64,000 nt of DNA. Origin: Rostratula benghalensis. Taxonomy: Eukaryota; Chordata; Aves; Charadriiformes; Rostratulidae. Under the pieces are notes generated by a model, which was not told where the DNA came from, searched no databases, and saw only the letters and a list, made by a program, of their open reading frames with translations. Shown piece by piece: positions 12,464 through 25,000 of this stretch. How positions within the stretch are numbered: position 1 is the stretch's first letter; each line of letters begins with the position of its first letter. Made by a program: the position numbers and the translations under genes. The stretch spans positions 1,579,034 to 1,643,033 of the forward strand of contig VXAI01000019.1 in assembly GCA_013399305.1 (NCBI GenBank), written 5' to 3'.

Positions 12464-15400
12464 ATACTGAGATTCCTAAGAGCATATTTACAGGACTGCA
12501 AATGACAGAGATCCCATCACTTAGTGAAATTCTCCTGTGAGTATTTTATTCAGATTTACTTCTGAAATACAGTAGATGCATGCAGTTACTCCAGTACAAA
12601 TGTAAGATACAGTGGATTGATTTATATAAGCTGAAAACTTTAATAAAAATAAATAATTTGAAATGGCATTAAAACCCACTATCTTCAGGTTTCTGTTTAG
12701 GATTATGAGGTCATAAATGACTACAGTTTGCCTAGAATAATAAAACAGCAATGTTGCAGCCAACAGGTTGACAATATGTTATTGTTTTGGTTTTCTAGTC
12801 ATGTTGTTTAACCCTTAACAGCTTTGATCTAATATACAGTGGTTCAGTTTTAGTATTTTTAATTCCCCTTTTTCTTCTTCATTACAAAATTAAAATTACA
12901 TTGAGTTACTCTCATGTAAGTGAGAAAAATAGGTAAAAAACTGCATTACTCGAATTTAGATTCTTCAAAACATCTCTTTATATTTTCGTGTTGATTTTCA
13001 CTTAGAAAATCTTCAGCTTTACCATTTGGAACAAAAAAAGGTTCTTAGAGGACTAAAAACGTACTGCAAATGTATTTCTGACCTAACCTATGGATACTGA
13101 AGCTGCTCTGGCTCTTCAAAAATTAAGGTGGGGATTTTGCACGGGTTTTTCCAGGGAAGAGTATTTCACTGTTTCCTCCAAGACTTCTGTGTTCAAAAGA
13201 CACTGTAGCAGCTGCACGGAAGATTCAAACCGCCCACTAGAAGGCTGTGATGGCTACAAGACACTATTTGACTTCTTTCTGTTCTCCCTCTCCCAGGGAG
13301 AAAGCCTCCAGCACCGTGTGTCAGTGCTGCTGGCAGGTCTCCACATCTGCTTCTCTTCTCCTCCGTGCTCTTCAACATGCAGAATTGCCAGAAGCCTTTT
13401 TTTCTTCATGACCATTTTCTTGCTCTGCCGACAGCTCTGTCGGCAATATGGGGCTTTCCTCACCTCCTTGCAATTTTTTCATCCCAGACACCACATTGCT
13501 TAGTTTTGGCCCAGCACTGGGCTAACTTCTATGCTTTCATATGGCTGTGGCTTGATGCTGAATCCAAAGCCCGGTGACCTCAGGTTGTCATCACCTTCAT
13601 ATATATGTGAGAGCGAAGCTGGGAGCAAAATCAGTATTTGTGCAGAAATAAGAAAATTTGCTTTTGAGCTTCATGTGTTCAGTGGTCTCAAACAGAGAGC
13701 TGATGAAACTTAAACTGTAGCAGCACTTAACACTTATGCATGACCTTGGAAAATCTTAAAGATGCTCTTCCTCTGGACAGATGGCTAAGGAAATTTCAGC
13801 TGATGAGATAAATGAATGGTAAGTACCCATACACACAGAAAATAGTTATAGAGTTTATTTAAAAGACCCTCTATGTAATTAGTGTTTCATTAGGTCTTTT
13901 ATAAGAGATTGGTGAGTTTGGATTTTTGCCTTTGTGGTCTGATCTTGATTTAAGAGGAAGGAGACTTGTTTAAAAGTAGAGAAAACTCTGTTCATTCACT
14001 TGTAGGTTATGTGAGGGTGAAACCAATTTTGCCTTTTCATTACATAGATAACAGACTAAAGGCATCCTGAAAGTAACACAGTGCAGCTTCACAGTGGGGA
14101 AATTCTGATAAATAGTGGGCAAACTTCATACAGTGAACTTTGCTGATGAAAATTAAAGCATGTTTTTAAGTATTAAAAATCTACTGGTTTTATTTTTAAA
14201 GGTTTTACCCTGCCTTTTCTCATTATACTAGTTCCTAAATTTTAATATGAGGATTAATAATTAAATAGTCCATAAAGGTAATCCTTTAAATGTTAAGCCA
14301 TTTATTGGAAATTACCTCAAAACTCCAGATTTTCTCAATAGTTGTTAATTACTGTTACTCTCCACTCTACGACACAGAACAAAACATAGGCCCAAAAGGA
14401 ACAATCACTCACCACTGGCAATTTTAAGATAAAACACTATATTATTTTTTTTATAATGCAAACATGAGTTAACTGGGGAATTTGTATGACTATTCTTTTA
14501 CAGATTATGTGTATTGGTCATCGTAGCCTGTTAAGGCCTTTCAATCTACTCATATCCTTCTTATGTGAGGACAATGTATTTATGGACATAGATATTTGCA
14601 GGAATCGTGCCCCAAAATTGTAACAGAATGAGGTAAGTAAAGCGAGAACACAAACTTTGTAAAGGTTTGGCTAGAAGATGATACAGTGACTCCCCCTCTT
14701 CACTTGACAAAATAAAGTATTAACCATCCACTTTTGATGTTACAATTTTCACGTTTAATAAACTTTGATTAACAAGAGTGACAGCTGTCTGTCTTCATAG
14801 TATCTTTCTGTATCTTTCTGCTGTCATAGTTTCCTTTTATCCGGAAAGTAGTATTGCCTTACTCTTTTGACCTACCTAAAAATAGTTGTTCAACACTTAG
14901 CTAAGATAACAGAAGTGGCTTTCTTTCCAAAATTAATGTAGTACCTGAGCTACAGTCCTAAGACAGAAATCAATTTATATTGCCCCCACAAGGCTTGGTA
15001 AGACAGACACACTGAGTTTACACACAGTGACTACTGCACTTACGTACTTATGTGAGAAGAAAAGTAGATGTAGGCTCCAAGAGAAGACATGTTCTGAAGA
15101 CCAAGAACTGATAACTAGGGCCTGAAGCTCCTAAGCAAGGCACATTTTTTGATCTGCTGTCTGGTTCTATATTTAAAAATGTCTGTTAATTTGTCATGTT
15201 TGTGAATATGAAAAGGGATAAGCAGGATAGCTTGCTCTTCAAAAAGTGGTGTTTACTGGCAGCCCTATTGACAAAATATGTTTTTGTCAACACACTCAAG
15301 GAATTTGAATGTCACATTGTTATTGTTTATTCTGAAACACAGTACACTAAGCAAAATAATACCTGGTTCTGCATGCTAATGAACTCTAATTGCTTCCTGA

Positions 15401-16777
15401 GCAGCAGGTTTTGCTGCTCGCCAGAATTAAACTAATTTATAAAGTTATTAAAAACAATAAAGTAGAGATGAGCAATACCTTGGAACTAAAGTATCTTGGG
15501 AAATGCCCTTGATAGTTTCTTCCCATTGTAAAAAAGAATGTGTTAAAATCATTGACCAGCAAATATATTTAAAAGCCTGTAGGAAGTAGCTGTGTTTTGC
15601 TGAAAGTGAGTAGGGAAGGGTCAGAAAACTAAGCATCTTTTATATCTCACAAATGCTCAAGATTTCCAGGGCTCTCTTTGAGAAAGTTAAGATCTCACTA
15701 TCCTGTGGGGATGATGAAGATGACGATGCAAAAGTACACCACTTGATGCTTCTCCAGAACACACAGCACTTGTAACATGGAGAATCTGACAGGTCCATTC
15801 TGCTAGAGGTGGCATGAAAGGATAGTTTTCAGGACAGGATGTGGCCTAGTGGGATCTTACAAGGACTAACATAGATATTAAAATAAGAAAAGAGGAAAAC
15901 AACCATAGGAAAAAACCCCCCACCTCTTATCATTCTTGGAAGTACTGGAGACATTAAAGTAATATTGTCAGCTAAATCATAGTGTCAGTGGACACTTTAA
16001 TTAAATATGACCTGATTAGCCTTGCCCAAAACAGGAGGGACTCTGTGCTTTATGGGGATGCAATTATTCTCCAGCACGAAACTTAGGTAAACATCAAAAC
16101 AAAGCAGTTCCCCTGCTTTCCACAGGTAAGGAAATTGAAGAAACATACACTCCCCACTGTCTTCTCTTTAATCCCCCTGCTTCAGGCCTGTTGCAGGATC
16201 CTATCCTCCCCCCTGCGGCTCTCAGCCAGAACTGAGCCACTTGCTGATTTTTATAATCACCGGTTTCTTTCCCAGTAGGTCTTATAATTGAATGTGTGCA
16301 GCTGGCTGCAGGCTAAATGGGCTCTGAATGGCCAGGCTTCCCTGTTAAAGGAACCCGTGTCCCTTCAGCTGATGAACCTTGTCATAGCAAAAGAGTGTCC
16401 TCCCACAGCCCTCTGATGGACCACCCCACACCTTTCAGAAAGTTCCTGCAAATTTCTCTATAATGACCCCACTTGTGTCATTCTGGGCAGTTCAGGCTAA
16501 TAGGCTCATCTCACATATCCAGCTATCAGCAACCTATCTTCCAGACAAACAGCACTTACATCACAGTTCTTTCCTTGAATAGCACAGAAAAGCATGGGAA
16601 AAAAAGCAAGAAATAAATACATTAGAAAACAGGTCAGCTGAGAGATGGTAGTAGAAAAGATTGTTACGATAAATAGTTAATTCAGTCAAGAGAGTAATGT
16701 ACTATTGTCCCTTGAACAAAACACTTTGTTCATCTTGGCCTTTAACCACATTTACTTCATCATTTAAAGGCAAAGTT
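12464..16777. other. Gene-free stretch with a short frame-rich patch
   Basis: No gene is recognised. At about 13090-13503 there is a 137-codon open frame, the longest in the window, with overlapping frames on the other strand. The patch is less AT-rich than its surroundings, which alone would lengthen chance frames. The predicted product has no recognisable domain, and no clear acceptor or donor pair frames it. The rest of the stretch is AT-rich, with small low-complexity runs. A GC-richer patch begins near 16130. Confidence 0.5.
13426..13445. repeat. Perfect short inverted repeat (9-bp arms, 2-nt centre)
   Basis: The arms TGCCGACAG (13426-13434) and CTGTCGGCA (13437-13445) are perfect reverse complements around a CT centre. 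The arms are much more GC-rich than most of the window, so the structure is less likely to be an AT-bias artefact. It lies inside the 137-codon open frame. Its function is unknown. Confidence 0.8.
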
Positions 16778-16855
16778 TTAATGATTCTGTTGCTTTTAAT
16801 TATTTTTTTTTTACTTTAATGATTCTGTTGCTTTTAAATCTTTTTTTTTTTTTTT
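16778..16855 (+). repeat. Local tandem duplication, period 38 bp, with T runs
   Basis: A 22-base segment at 16778-16799 recurs without change at 16816-16837. Each copy is followed by a T-rich run, the second of 15 T at 16841-16855. This looks like a recent slippage or template-switch duplication involving the T run. Confidence 0.85.
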
Positions 16856-16859
16856 AAAG

Positions 16860-19800
16860 CATAACATTTAATCATCTACATTCATGCATCTGAAAAATAA
16901 ATTTTGTGGCACAGTGGAGTAAACTGCAAAACCTGTAACATCAGTTAGTGTTTTAAACAGTCACAAGAATAATCCGGTTCAGCACTACAGCCTGCTAAGC
17001 TTGCTGCTAATGGATGATATATGCCAAATAGGAAAAGTAATGTTCAAAGAGGGAAAGGTATTCAATATTCCATCTCCCCGTGACATCTGCAGCTGAACTG
17101 CTGGTACCAGCTCAGAGAAAACAAATCTTCTACTTTGTCTGGCCAATCATCATATCAGATCACAGAGCTTATTATCTTGGATACAAACTAAAGCACAACA
17201 TATAAATGGAAAAGCTTTTTTTTTTTTTCCTGATAGAGCACTAGGAACAGATGATGATTTGTTGCTTTCTAGTCATGTTCTTTTTATGTATCACATTTCA
17301 CTGCGTACAAGAAATAAACTTATTTATAGATTGGTATATAGATGAAACTGTATATCTCAGTCACATTTCTGTATTAAATGAAAACAGCTTGCAAATGAGG
17401 TAAAGTGAATATTCATTGTAGAGATACAGAAGTTCATGAATTATCCTCCAAATAAATGGTGGAGTACCCCTCATGTTCAGTTACAATTGAAATAATGGAA
17501 ATTGTCTTAAAATGAATTCTAATGCAAATTGGAAACACTATAAAGCAGCTGATTTTCAGTTTTATTAGACTAAGTAATCATTAGCAATGTCATTCGATAC
17601 AACCATAGCTACATATTCTCTGGGCAATGTATTATTCTTTTACATTATGTTAGGAAAATGACTGACTGAAATTCATATTGGTTTGCTTACATTCAGTAAG
17701 TCCAAGGCTGAAAAAAAGCCAGGGCCAGTAAATAAGAGGAATCTGTAAAGCCATCTTGCTGAGATGATAATTGCATTTTGACTATGGTTCCTCATTTTTA
17801 CAATACTAACACATAGGAAATTGTATTACATTAAATAATAATTGTTTTTCTAAAGGGGTAAACCTCATTTCATGTTGCAGTATGTTAACTTAATACAGTA
17901 GCCCTCTACTGAATTAATACATTTAACTCAATTTTATAGAATGCCATTATTGCAGAGACCTATGAAGCTGCAGAGATTGGCTTTGCTGAGCTTTGTAGGA
18001 ACCTCTTCATTAGTTTCAATTTACATGGATATATGTCTCTTGAGGTGCACTTTAATTTGCGAATTCAAAGCCTCAAATAACACCTGTGCTCCCATGAAAA
18101 CATAAATTACATATACAAAATTAAATCCAAAAGGACTGTGTGCAAGAACTCCCCAATACCAGCTTCTGTTTAACCCCAGAGATGCAAGGTGTGATGCTAA
18201 TTTTCCCTAGGTCTTTAAAAATCTGCTTCAGGATAAGGTCTAAAGCCCTGCCAGCCAGATAGCACTGAACAGCTGGACCTGTGGCTCACCCCCAAACTCT
18301 GCCAGATGCCCTCAGTAAAGGTCTTTCCCTTCCTCAGAGGTCATGCCTTGGTGAGCCCACTCAGATCCACGTGGAGAGAATGCCCCGGCACATGGGTCCA
18401 TGGCCCGGTGCACCCTCAGGGCTGGGGAAGGTGAAGGAAACCCCAAAGGAGGAGCAAACATACAGAGGAGCAGATTGTCAAAAAGGAAGACATAAACACC
18501 AACAGCACGGCCTCTGCTTCCCTGTTAACTCCTCGGTAACCTCTCTTTTCTCCTATTTGCTGATCCACCATCTAAACAATCAAGAAAGTTTTCTCTAATT
18601 AACATGTTTCCAAAAGGCCACCAACTTTTCTGGGTTATTGGCTCAGGACAAAGAAATGCTTGCCTCTTTTAGAAAAATTTGAGCAGCACTTCTCAGGGTT
18701 TTGGAGAGGGGAGGAACAAGAGGGAAAGGAAAATGACACATTCTGTCTGTTTTTTTGTCCAGACTGTGAGCCAGAAATACCAGCTGTTAACTTCAGGAAG
18801 GGCTGATGCAGTCTTCTGATACCTAGCTGCTGGACCAGTCTGTGTGACATTCTTCCTCAACAGATAATCCTGGAAATTATTGTCGTTTCATTTCACTGCT
18901 GGCTTTATGAGATGAGTTCAACTATTTGTCTGGAACAGGAATTTTAAAGAACTGCTCTGTTTGGTGGTGTGTGAGAGAGAGAGACAGACCTACACGTACT
19001 CTTGAGATCCTCAGTGCCTGAGGGCATTTCCCATTTCTTGTAGCAGTGAATTTATCTGTGCTCCTTCAGAGAAGGAAAAAACAAGATGAAATACTCCTAC
19101 TTTATCACCAGTCTCTGAATGTTTCTGTGCTACCCTTTCCTGTCACCCGGCAAGGGCTGCATTCTCCTTCCCAGTCCCAGATGATTAAACACTCTGATTT
19201 CTCTTAGAGTCTGCCAGAACCTCTTTTGGGTTAGGAGTATTAAAAGCTAATCACAAGAAACAGTCCTACATAAGAAATCTTCAGCTCTTCTTCAGCCCTC
19301 ATTATCAGCGGGATAATCAACTGAATTATAGAATCAGCTTTTTTTCCAGACAATGAGCTCTCGAAATAAAACAAAACAAAGCAAAAGCTGTTCGCTTCCC
19401 TCAGTGCTGCCTCTGGCTCACCTGAAACAAAGCATTGATAGCCCTAATTTTCCAAGAAGTCAGCACTCTCTCAAGTAACTTGAATGACCTGGCCATAATT
19501 TTCAGAACTGATGGGATCTATCACCTTCCTGCAATTCCAGCTGTGCAGGGTGAGCTTTCTAACCCTGACCAAGGGAAGCAAGGCAGAGTATGCACCTAGG
19601 TCACAGAGAAAACATGCACTTTGTGCATTTATGTCCATATATCTTTCTAAGCTGGTAACCATTGTAACATTTCAGCTCTTCCTATACTCCTGTGAAGCAG
19701 GTTAGTATCATCCAACACTATTCTACAAACAGGATCTTTAAAAAATTTGCTATCCTAATTCCCTGGTGACTCATTTCCCCAAGCAACTTCAGAGACCACA

Positions 19801-22000
19801 CACATACCACGTCTGTGAGCAACTCAGGTACATTTAGCATACTAATTCTCACTGAAGGTGAGTGGGATTTTGGCACCTGAATTCCTTATGAGCTTCTGCA
19901 AGATGTATCTTAAATAACTTTCTTAAGGTCACAGAGGGATTATTTAGTGAAATTAGGAGTGTTGCTTTGATTTTCTGATGTCTCATCCAGCATTCTCATC
20001 ACCTCACAACCTGTCTCAGCAATTCTGATGTTCCTCAGAAAGCCGTATTTCCATTAACATTTTAATACAAAACACAGAAGTTTCCTGATGTCATTGTCTT
20101 TTTGGGACAAACCAAGAACCTGCTTTGTAGAGAATCCACCCTTTAGTGAGCAGCAGAGAGATGACTTGGGCTATTCTGACTTAATTTTAGCAGGTACATA
20201 ATGCTCTGTGGCTATGGATTTGAAGGGCCTCACACCCCTCCATACACTTCAATATATCCTGTTTCTTTTACACTGTGATAAGCTAGCTGTTTATGGAACT
20301 ATTTAGGATACATAGAATATGTGATAAACATATGTTTTGAAAAAAGTCCATAATTATATCATTCTAAGGCCAAATACGAGCCCCAAAGGGCATTAGAAAT
20401 TCACAATTTTTGGAGAGGTGGAGTAAGGGAGCAGAGCTACATGTATAGTCACTGACTCCTGGAGAAGCTGGAAAGAAGCTCTTCTGAGCTTTTGACAAGC
20501 TGCAGTGAACTTAAGAAGAGCCACTCAAAATTCTAGGCAAGTTTTAATACTGATGGGATTGGCTTTTCTGACCTCACAGGTATGAGAAACACAGCTTAGA
20601 TAAAATCATCCAGTCAGAAAGATCATTTGGATTATGAATGAGTGTATTAGGGAGCATCCTGGGAGAGGGATGACTTTTAAAAATTGAAAATAGGAAACAT
20701 TTGCCCCGTAGCTAAATTCTTCATAAAATTTAGTCTGGCTCCTCAGAGAGCCTCCGTTTAAGTTTTAGAAGAATGTTTTTCATAAGTTTGCATGTAATAA
20801 TAGTTTTTTTTTTCACTTGTCAGCTGAGGAATGAAGATTCAAAATAAATGAGGAAGGTTCAAAAGATGTAGATGATTTTTTCAGCTGTGTTGCATATATG
20901 TAGACAACTCATATATAAAAATATGTGCATATATATAGATGCAAATAGCTGTATACTACATGATACTATCTATTTAAATTGTAAAGCTGACAAATCCAAT
21001 GTGTTTCTTAAAAGGGATGACTATTACTCTGCAAGTAGAAAGGACTATAAGTCACAATTTCTTCAAAAAAACAAATTAAATTGAGAGTAAAATATCACAT
21101 ATCACAGTAATGACAAATTATTTCTCCTACAGCTCAGATAATCCAGCTTTTAGTATCAGTTCTTCTTTTTATTTATGCTGGGAAAGGGCTAGCTTCTACA
21201 ATCGCTGAAGCCAATTGTAAAACTCCTGCTTATTTTAGTATGAGAAGAATTCAACTAAGATTGTGTTAATTAACCTCTATTGGTTATACATTGAACGCCA
21301 TCCACTACCTAAAGACAAAATTTGTCAATACCTAATGCATCTACTTGATTGTTAAAAGTGACTTGCAAAACTAGTTGTATTTCAAAATATAATTTGTCTG
21401 TCCGGCTTCCTCCTCAAATTTTGTGAAGTATGATTTTTTGGGGATGCTTAGAAGTGACAAATTTTACACATCAAAAAAAAAAAAATAGTTAGCTAGTGGT
21501 TAAAGTTTCAGGACAGATTAAAAGTTCCTGTTCCAGTTACTATTGAAGGAACACAATCAGTTGTTCCCTTCCTGGAATTTTACTTTTGTCTAGTGCTGGA
21601 CCTACACAGGTAAATAGCCTTAGGATTTCCTTATCTTATTGTTATTGTTAACTGGGATGAAGACATGACTAATGCTCCTACAGAAGTTCCAGACTACCTG
21701 GTAACTGAGTGACCAAGAAAGCAAGCAGCCTCTAGAATCTCCAGGGCCCGAAACTCAGTAGATGGTTGATGTGCAGCAGTTCTTTTTGTGAGGCTACAGT
21801 ATGTCTCTGCCACCAACACTTAGTTTCTTTGTCCTCCAGAAACCCTTCAAACATGATAACCTGATTTCACAACAGAGGACTACATATCATCAGTCCTTAC
21901 AACATTCTTGCAATCCTGTCCATGTTCTTTAGGTTGCCTGTACTTGGCGAGTCAGGAGAAGCCAAATTGAACTTACAGAGGGGAGGTCAAACACCACACC
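16860..22000. other. Gene-free stretch, GC-richer patch at 18140-18560
   Basis: No gene or interspersed repeat is recognised. The interval around 18140-18560 is less AT-rich and holds a 105-codon frame at 18281-18598 rich in proline, glycine and basic residues. It has no known domain. A 'gtgagagagagagac' patch lies near 18970. Poly-T runs occur at about 17218 and 20806. The remainder is ordinary AT-rich DNA. Confidence 0.5.
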
Positions 22001-22063
22001 TCTCTGAGCAGCAATATTGGCTGGGTCATTATTGGCAGCAGCAATCTCTGAGCAGCAATATTG
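22001..22063 (+). repeat. Local direct repeat, period 44 bp
   Basis: The 19-base segment 'tctctgagcagcaatattg' occurs at 22001-22019 and again at 22045-22063. The intervening segment contains a further partial 'attggcagcagcaat' at about 22031, so the unit itself shows internal similarity. This is a simple tandem duplication with no coding context. Confidence 0.85.
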
Positions 22064-25000
22064 CCAGATTCTGAGTGTTTGGCTCAGTGACAAAGATATC
22101 TTTCTTTTTAAATATGCTTTATACTCTTTTGTATACAGAAATTCTGCTATATCTTCTAGAAGCTGCCTTTATTCACACAGTGCATTTTAAATAGCCATCT
22201 TCTTTCACAGTAAATCACAAAACCCGCTGTTAAACTAAATGTTAGAATTTAATTTTGGATCCCATGTTTGTTGAGTTTCCTAACCAACTATATAATCTGA
22301 TGAATACTTGTAATGAAACAAGCTAGACAGCTTTTTTACAGAATTTAAACAAAATAGAATCCTTTCGCCAACTATCACACTTTTGCTTTGGGATTTATTT
22401 TTTTTTTTCCCCACTATAATAGCACCCCAAATCATCCCCAAGAAATGAAGGCGACATAATTCTGGTCAATACTGCTACTCCTTAAAAAAAAATAAATTGT
22501 TCTTTGAGGTCTTTCTTGATATCTGAAAAAGAACTATTTCATCCCTTATTGTTAGGAGCTGAAGACAGTCCTGTTTGAGGCAGTACCAGTTGTTTCTACA
22601 GCATCTGGTTCCCCTGGCATTGTAAACTATATACTTGTGGACTGATATTTCTTTTTTTTAATTATTATTATTTGTCAGGACTCAGCTTTTTGTGGCATTG
22701 GGGTTGATTTTCTCTTCTCTTCTCATTCTTGTGCCATCCATAGTTTGACTCTTTGTTTGCCCTAGTACTCTGTGCATAAAACTCATTTGATGTCCGAGTT
22801 CCCCCAGAGCCTGGCATCGCATTGAAACGTGAAGAAAGCAACAAGAAAAAGCTAAGGCTCAGCAAGAAGTTATTACAGAAAGAAAACACTGGTAGGGGCT
22901 CAGCTATCTTTCAGATGTAAGAGCTCTTTGAAGACTGGGAGGAGAGGTTATTCCTAGCAGGGCAGCCTTAAATTTCTGAATCTCCTGGAGTGCTCTCGGT
23001 GTTAGCACTTGTGCAAATATACAAGAGGCGCACACTCACCCGCACTCAAAGGCGTTTAGGTTTCTAAGTCCTGCTGATTGGTAAATGGTAGAATTTCATG
23101 GGAGATCAGGTTAGTGATAAACTAGGAAGTTCTCATTTTTCACTGCATAGAAGCCAGGTATCAGTTTGCCTTTGTTGGAAATCAGCCAGCAGTGAAAAAT
23201 AACTTTTAGAGTTACTTTAAAATAGGACTAGATGATGAGCGCAGGGTGAAAATGATTGTGGAAAAACAGCTCTTTTGACTCAGGGAATATAAATAAGTCT
23301 GCTTGACCACCAGTATCTTGTCTGATTTATGAGAGCCCAGAAGTCACAACTCCAGAGGGAAGTTAAAATATTTTATGTGACTGATAATGACCACACATTC
23401 ACCTCCTGAGGTAGAAACGTCTCCTTTGTATTCATTAGATCAGAACTGACTCTTTCCCACAACATTGTCCTTTCACCACTGCACTCTTTATATCCTAAAG
23501 GATAAAAACGTTCTTTATTTATTTTATTTTATGAACAAAAATTTTGTGCTTAGAAACAAGTTAACCCATACAAGAAAGCAACCAAAATCTTACTATAGTG
23601 AGAGAAAACAGGAATAGTACTGAATTGCAATAACTGTAATAAGCCAGATATAAAAGCTGTATGTTCTATCACAAAAGTCCTCCCAGACAGAGCAATCCAA
23701 CCTGATCTAGCTACACAGTTCCTGTCTGGCACTCTTTTCTGTAACTTGAAGATAGGAAACCTGTTCTGAATTGAAGCTGTGAGGAGAGATCATTGGCTCT
23801 GGCTGGATTTCATTCTTCCCATTGCTGCTAGTTATTTTATTATAAAGTAATATTATAAAGTAATTTTTTTTCTGTCCTTGGCCAATTTCAAACCTGTGGA
23901 TTTTGTAACAAAAGTCAATAGAAATGATTTTCCTAAAAAATTCTGAAGCTCTCAAAAATTCTGCACCACTAAACGGTTAAACCTGTAATGGAGTGGATCC
24001 ATACGATGCACAGAAAAACTATACATTTTGACAGCACCGCAGTAGAATCAAAACAATGCACAGCAGGAAGAACAGAACTTATGGAAAAACTCCCAGGTAT
24101 TTGAATTACGTTGCTAACTGCTTTGTCTAATTCGACTGGAGGGTGAAAAAGAAAATAATTCTTTTATATGTAAGCTCTGTTCTTGTACCCAAACAAAAAG
24201 GACAAACAAACATCCAGAAATTATGATTTCATACCACGGAGGGCAAACTTTTACTAAACAGATGTCACACAGCTTATGGATTACTACTAAGGTGAACTGT
24301 AAACCTCAGGTCCTTTTTCATGACAGCTGCCCTATGAAATAAAACGAATCCCCCAAACCCTCATCTGATAAAAGAAACTTAGAGTGCTCTGTGTCATCAG
24401 ACGCATAGTCATGACCTTGACTGCTCCAGCTCAGGATATTCTGAAGCCAGAATAAGAAGGATGGGGAATGTATATGACTTCAAATCACTGCTAGTTTTCC
24501 AATAGGCATAAAAGCTGGTTTTACACAAAAGCTGTCATTGCACAAAAGTAGTTTATTAATCAGAAAAAAAACCCAACATAAAACCATAAACTTTTCTAGA
24601 GTTGTTTGAAATTCCATGAAGTTAGTGGTTTTTAGGAAGCTAGGAATAGCTATTTGAAAAATATCATTACATTGCTATATAACAGTATGAGTAGATTTCT
24701 ATTCTTTCTTTCTTCTCATTTCCTATTCTTATCATTCTTACTTCAGTGACTTGGAGATTGGTAGTTTGCAAACAGCATCTAACCTTTTGAGGTTCAACCT
24801 TTCAATCTGTTAAGAGTCATTTTAATTAAAATGGTAATGCTTTCAATTGCCAGCCTTCATTTTTATTTAAGTTGAACACCATGCACACATTTTAAAGAAA
24901 CGAACAACTTGTTTGATACTATTTGATTTGTACTGATTTCATCTGTGAACTTGAATGAAAAATCTCAAATGAAAATCAGTATATGGTACAAAAGCTAAGA

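Noticed and set aside
18330..18356. Possible micro-exon between 'cttcctcag' and 'gtgagc'
   Set aside because: The enclosed piece would be only about 13 bases and has no partner exons.
23689..23715. 'caacctgatctagc' phrase resembling a CR1 3' UTR
   Set aside because: Only about 15 bases match, and the expected flanking CR1 segments are absent.
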